Shown here piece by piece: positions 58,873-64,000 of a stretch of DNA of 64,000 nt. Source of the stretch: Pinus tabuliformis. Its lineage: Eukaryota > Streptophyta > Pinopsida > Pinales > Pinaceae. A model generated the notes under the pieces. It searched no databases, was not told the origin of the DNA, and worked only from the letters and a program-made list of their open reading frames with translations. Within the stretch, counting starts at the first letter, position 1. Every line of letters begins with the position of its first letter. The stretch covers positions 1,683,174,167 through 1,683,238,166 of the forward strand of contig CM062818.1 of the NCBI GenBank assembly GCA_031772625.1. Direction: 5' to 3'. A program made the position numbers and the translations under genes.

Positions 58873-61531
58873 TCTTTTAGGGCCTTCGTTTAGAGTTTTT
58901 TGCGGAAATAGGAGCGAGGGACAGGTGGCGAGGACGCCCGTTGGGGTTGCGGAGCTAACAACCGAAGGGGGGAACAAGAACTAGAAGTGAACCAATAGTT
59001 TTGGGAAGGTGGCAAAGAAGAGAAGGAGAAATTGAGCAAGGGGAGAGAAAAGGTAGCCAAGGATAAAGACATTCGACTAGAAGACAAGCATAAGTGGCAG
59101 TCTAAGCACAGGGAAGAGGATAAAAAGTAGAAGGGTGAGAAAAGGTTGTTGTTGATCAATCGAGTGAGCCATCCTAAGTTGCAGAAGGGTGTGAACTGCT
59201 CCAAGGCCCTGTCTGCGTCTGTTCCTATTGGTTATGTTACTTATGTTATTGATGATTAGGCTTCGAGCCTCTTGTAATTCCTTATGTATTCCCTTATGTT
59301 AAGGTTAATGAAAGAGACAGTTCAAATCAGTAATGTGTTCTTGAGCTCTGTATTAGTTCTTTAAAAATTTTGAAGGTATGTCTATAACTGTATGGTTTCT
59401 TGAGATGATATGAGTATAATAGTATGGTTGGATTAATGTGGATGATGGATTTTTATGAGTCAATATTGGCTGTCTATTTCAATTCCCTCAGTGCCTAATT
59501 CTACCCCCATCTAACCTCAGTTGTGACATGCATCGGGTGAGACTCCTTACCCTCTACGGGTAAGGTGAAAATGTCAGTGTTTCTACAGACTACAGCGGAT
59601 CCATGTTGGCCCCTTGTGCCCGAACCCAGGGTCTCTACCCTATTGTCATTTTCGGGCCAATAAATGGTTCCATTTTCGAGACCTAAAATAAAAAAAGGGG
59701 GGTTCAAAATATGGTATCATGGATTTTTAAGAAGGAGATATGAAACTAGTGGGACGATCAAGTGGATTGACTTGTATCCTAACAAGACATACTTCACAAC
59801 TGAGTTGTTGTTAAAGTGAAGGCCAAAATTTTATATTCAAAAGTTGCAAGTGATCAGTACGAGATCTTCTGGTGTAAGTTCCTATAGGAACTGTAATTGG
59901 TTGTGGAGACTGCAAGTGAAGGATAGGCTGGGAGGACAGAAGCTATCTCATTGCGATTGGATTCCCGCAGATTTTACGGTACTCCACCGTCTTGAAATAG
60001 ATCTGACGAGAAAAGTAGATTTTTGGGTGTAGACTACCCTGGAAGGATACAGGGTCGAGTTCACAACAGAAAGCTACCATTCCTTCTCAAAGGCTGACTT
60101 TGTGTTCCGAAACAGGCTAAGAGGGGACTTTTTGAAAGAAATACCTCTCTGGATTAAGGTTTTAATGGTGGAATAAGGCTTGATTCCATTCCAAGGGTTA
60201 AGCATGGCAGCGTAAACCCCTAGTACTGGGGGAAGGACCTAAGGGGAGAAATGCTACTGAGCGGGGGACCATGATGTTGATATATGGATGGATGAAAAAT
60301 ATTCATGGATGGCTAGGGAAGTAAGATCACAGAGGAGGGTGCAAATAGCAGAGAAATGGAAAGAAAGAGCCATGCAAGTGATCATAGGGCAGCCAGAGGG
60401 ACTACACCAAGGAGTGGTGTTCAAGAGTCCAGAGGAGAGAGACGGAATGGAGGAGAATGTGGCGAGAGGGATAGAGATAACAAGGCCATTGGAATTCTAA
60501 AGGGTGATATAAGCCCTCCCTCCCTAGTTGCGGGGAGGGGTCCAATGGAAGTGGTCACGGTAACCTCGAGGAAACCATGGAGGATGAGATGTGTTTTTCG
60601 ATGAGAAGACTATTCGCAGAGGATGTTGCATCCGAAAGAATCAAAGATCCAAACCCCTGAGGCTCAGGTAGCATCCCCCCCCGTTACAGATCCATTTGGG
60701 CACATCAATCCTAACTTACATATCAATGCTTTTAGGGCCCATCAACCCCTAGTGCAGTTGTTACATGCCCTAAAGAAGTTAGTCATTAGAATGCCTCACT
60801 TCCCAAGAAGTTCCATCACTAAAAACATCCAGAAACTACCTCTAAGAAGATCAGCGCAAGTAGGCCTTCATTAGAGTGTGTTGTAATGCAAACCATACAC
60901 TGACAGGGTGTTATGCAGCGCACTTGGTCCCTCTTTGGCCTGCGCCAGGCGAATTGGAGAAAACTTTCGTGAGGGTTTGAAGATTCCTTATCCATTGGAA
61001 GCCTCTAGAAGTTTCTCAATTCCACCTACTCCTTTGAGTTCACATTTGGATGAGGAAGGGAGTTAAGGAACATCAATCCCCTATCCCTTCTTCCATGGAA
61101 CTGATTTCTAAATTTAGAAAGGCATTCATTATCACCATTGATGGCATAACCTCCTTCATTCACCTATAAAAAGATCACTCATCTAAGAGATCAAGGGCTG
61201 GAAATTATTGAATTGTAGGGAGATGTTGATGATATGAGATTAGAATTGATTGCAAGTATTTTGATAGTTTTGAAGTGTTTTGCTTGTCATGAGGTGAAGA
61301 GGATGGGATTGAATTGGAAGAGTTTCATTGGATCGAGCACATATGGGTTGTAATTCTTCCTCTTATCAACAAAGTCTTCAAAAAAATTTCCTTATGCTTG
61401 TGTTATACGTTGATGCTTTCATATGTATACCATGTTCTCGATTCCACGTTATTTATCAGAAATATATCATTATCATTTTCTTTGATGGGTTCTTGTTTCT
61501 GTCTATGTGCGGGTACTTCTCAAGCAGCATA
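58873..61531. other. Unrecognised tract, no assignable gene
   Basis: 2.6 kb with only short open frames. A Lys/Glu-rich reading near 59.02-59.26 kb (plus strand, KEKLSKGREKVAKDKD) and one near 60.29-60.50 kb (EKYSWMAREVRSQRRV) look like decayed coding sequence of unknown origin. A perfect hairpin (8-bp stem CCTTACCC/GGGTAAGG, 5-nt loop) lies at 59545-59565. The tract may be the untranslated part of another LTR element, given the minisatellites that follow. Confidence 0.35.
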
Positions 61532-62013
61532 AGGTCCATGAGGATAGTTCTTTTACTGTGTCAACCTCATTAAAAAAATGAAACAGGTCCATGAGGATAG
61601 TTCTTTTACTGTTTCAACCTCATTAAAAAAATGAAACAGGTTCGAGGATAGTTCGTTGTCTTGTGTCAACCTCGTTAAAAAATGAAACAAGGGTCTATGA
61701 GGATGGTTTTTTTATTGTGTCAACCTCACTAAAAAATGAAACAGGCCTATGAGGATAGTTCTTTTACTGTGTCAACCTCATTAAAAAATGAAACAGGCCA
61801 CACGAGGACAGTTCCTAGTCTTGTGTCAACCTCGTTAAAAAATGAAACTAAGGAGTATGAGGATAGTTCCTTGTCTTGTGTCAACCTCGTTAAAAAATGA
61901 AACAACTCCTATGAGGATAGTTCCTCGTCTTGTATCAACCTCATTAAAAAATGAAACCAAGGAATATGAGCATAGTTCCTTGTCTTGTGTCAAACTCATT
62001 AAAAAATAACACA
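61532..62013 (+). repeat. Minisatellite: about nine units of 53 bp
   Basis: Each unit contains TGAGGATAGTT, TGTGTCAACCTC and TTAAAAAATGAAAC. Units vary in a short segment before ATGAGG and fall into two sub-types (TTTTACTG and CTTGTCTTG forms). There is no coding sense. Confidence 0.9.
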
Positions 62014-62144
62014 AGGTCCCAAGTTCTAAGTCGAGTCTTTGATTAGATCTCGTAAAATCCCAATCGAGTCTTTCACTTGATCTCATAAATGAACCTTCAT
62101 TCCATCGACCTCATAGCCGCGAGTAGGCTACTTAGGTAAATGTA

Positions 62145-62336
62145 ATGAAGCTTAGGGGGCATGCACCTAATGGTAAAGTTAAGTTTCCCTATAGTTTATG
62201 TGAAGGGAATCACCCCATTCACCTTTGTCCCTATCTGGACGAAGCCAAAAAGTGTTGGATAACTGTCCTGCTTCACTGCAGTGATTTCCATCTGGTTACA
62301 GGAGACTCTCCCTTTCATCATGCTAGGGGCATGTAA
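62145..62336 (+). pseudogene. Gag-type zinc-knuckle fragment
   Basis: A short plus-strand reading (63 codons) with LCEGNHPIHLCPYLDEAKK, which resembles the knuckle of plant retrotransposon gags. It sits exactly between two minisatellites. It is a broken fragment; the parent element is not identified. Confidence 0.5.
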
Positions 62337-62533
62337 ACCAATTTCAAGCATAGTTTTTCCTCGTTTCGAGCTTGTGTAAAAATGAAACCAGTTTCAAGCA
62401 AAGTTTTTTCTCGTTTCAAGCTTGTGTAAAAATGAAACTAGTTCCAAGCATAGTTTTTCATTTTAATCTTGTGTAAAAATGAAACTGAACCCAAGCATAG
62501 TTCCCTATGGTTCAAGCTTGTGTAAAAATGAAC
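62337..62533 (+). repeat. Minisatellite: about four units of 50 bp
   Basis: Units contain TTTCAAGCATAGTTTT, GCTTGTGT and AAAAATGAAAC. The last word is shared with the 53-bp array at 61532-62013, so the two arrays are probably related. Confidence 0.85.
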
Positions 62534-63275
62534 CCATTTCCATTTTTAACCCTCGTGATTTCCATTCTATCAACCTCTTTCATCAGATGAGCCTTGGTTG
62601 TTTTCATCCCATCGCCACCATCCCTTTGGCTGGTCATATGCTTTCACTTGGTTGTTTTACCCTTTTTGAGGAACAGTTGCAATGAGTGGTCTTATTAGCC
62701 ATCCTCTTCACATCAATCAACATGTTTTGAGAGGTTCCAACATCACCGGAACTAGTTGCTATCCTAGACACCACTCATTCCTCAAAATGGAGTCCTCTTT
62801 AAGCTCTTTTTAGAGACTCTAAATATGGAAACATTGTCGAGCGCTTGTCCTTTCCAGCTCATTAATAGATTGGAAATGATATCTATCTTGTATTATTTTA
62901 TGCTTTTTTGGATTTGAGAGATTATTTTATCAAAAATAACTTGCGGAGTTTTTTTTTTGTCCCTTTTCAAACTCTCTAAACATGAAAAGGACCGAGTTAT
63001 CTTTGTCGTTAAACTCATGAAAAACATAAAAAAGTGACAAAGTTTTCCATCTAGACAAGACCAAGTTTCACCTTCACTAGACTCGTTAAAGCATCAAATA
63101 GTGATGGATTCACCTGAAGGGTGGAATTATACAACAAGCATATGTTATCCTCCTCAGGCTTGATAAAAATAAAGAGGTACTAGTCAGTAATGACTGGGGA
63201 AAATGGGAAAAAGGGGATAACACTTTATGGTAGCAAGTCGCTCTTGAAAATGACACTTTCACTTCATCTCCGTGA
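62534..63275. other. Unassigned tract after the minisatellites
   Basis: No gene is recognised. There are scattered words like those of the arrays (AAACTCATGAAAAA near 63010, AGACTCGTTAAAGC near 63080), suggesting decayed further units. Confidence 0.4.
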
Positions 63276-63469
63276 CTATTTGGTTTGGGTTATTTGCTTG
63301 ACGGTTATCATACTCATGGTCTATCACACCATCCATCACTTTTGTTTTGGGTCAATGTTGCCAATTCATTCAAACTATTTGGGTTGGGTTATCTTCTTGA
63401 TGGTTATCACACCATTGGTCTATCATACCATCCATTACTTTGTTGTGGGTCAATGCTACCAATTCATCT
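63276..63469 (+). repeat. Tandem duplication of about 99 bp
   Basis: Two direct copies starting CTATTTGG(T/G)TTGGGTTAT at 63276 and 63375, each ending CAATTCAT. They contain GACGGTTATCA- and GATGGTTATCA-type words. Confidence 0.8.
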
Positions 63470-64000
63470 TAGTGTCATCGACATGTTCAAGAGAAGTCAT
63501 TCAGATCAAACTTCATCCTTTGCAATACCGAAAACCTTCATTTTCATGACTGCCATTCCTGAACCTTGTGTCGTAAGTCGATTCTCATCTCCAAAATAAT
63601 TTACCTCGTTTCATGTCGTAGATGTGGGATACATCAAGGCCCTCCTGCAACAAGTCGCTTCTTGTCGACATCAACAAATCATCCAAGAAGTTGACTTAAA
63701 AACACCCCTTCAGTACCTTGAACCTTGCATACATCAATGGCAGGTTTCTCGCTTCCGGGAAAATTTAGTGTTCTTGGACAAATGCCTAACCCTCTAGACT
63801 TAGTAGCAGGTCTAGAAATAACAGAAAAAGTAATCTCTACCTTTTCTATAATCAACAGATAAAACAAGAGAGAAGAGAAACCTACTTGTAGTTTTCGCTA
63901 ACTCCTTGTCTCCCTTGACCAATCTTGCTACACCTTTCCATACTTAAGCCACTTGGAAAGTACCTGCACAAACACAGAAACAAAAACCCATCAAGGTGAA
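63470..64000. other. Unassigned right-edge tract
   Basis: No gene or recognisable element is seen up to the end of the window. Confidence 0.4.

Noticed and set aside
61532-62013. CRISPR-like array
   Set aside because: Units are contiguous and similar along their whole length, without unique spacers, and the setting is a plant nuclear repeat region. It is a minisatellite.

Overview
The window looks like a repeat-filled intergenic stretch of a large plant nuclear genome. I found no host gene, tRNA, rRNA or CRISPR array. Plant origin is supported by an L1-type LINE with a DUF4283/zinc-knuckle ORF1 and a fused RNase H, by Ty1/copia and Ty3/gypsy chromovirus elements primed by initiator-Met tRNA, and by an Athila/Tat-like gypsy element primed by a TGGCGCC-type site. 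The old, long, deeply nested elements and the style of their gag proteins make a gymnosperm a reasonable guess, but this is not proven.

Layout. 1-2744: the non-coding interior and one complete 1.96 kb LTR of a minus-strand element that runs off the left edge. About 3780-4609: the start (LTR end, primer site, gag) of an old plus-strand gypsy element, called level 0. 4610-12120: a full-length LINE inserted in that gag, with a perfect 15-bp target duplication. 12136-12555: more of the level-0 gag. 12556-50857: a copia element (level 1) inserted in level 0, whose two LTRs now lie 37 kb apart because the nest continues inside it. An Athila/Tat-like gypsy element on the minus strand (level 2, 17213-49850) sits in the copia pol. 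A chromovirus-like gypsy element on the minus strand (level 3, 27970-46183) sits between gag and protease of level 2. A plus-strand chromovirus (level 4, 33745-44336) sits in the leader or gag of level 3. A 4.9 kb unit (level 5, 34301-39194) sits in the leader of level 4. Every junction was located from matching TG...CA ends and short target duplications, and each element has a sensible length (5.7, 14.4, 7.6, 5.7 and 4.9 kb) once its inserts are subtracted.

50858-51350 carries the level-0 protease region. It is followed by the 5' half of a second, minus-strand copia element (to 53241), a partial second copy of the LTR seen at the left edge (53381-54081), and a minus-strand gypsy pol remnant (55131-58872). 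A long unrecognised tract then leads to two related minisatellites (61532-62013 and 62337-62533) that bracket a gag-type zinc-knuckle fragment.

The strongest candidates for something new are these. (1) The LINE carries a third, uninterrupted 343-codon ORF downstream of ORF2, in the same frame as ORF1 and ORF2 and inside the target duplications. (2) The level-5 unit has perfect insertion hallmarks but no detectable LTR pair and no gag-pol, and its only coding remnant belongs to an accessory family also seen in two other elements here. (3) The two LTRs of level 3 carry different inverted copies at the same point, as expected from template switching. All LTR elements here are broken fossils. LTR identities were estimated by eye.
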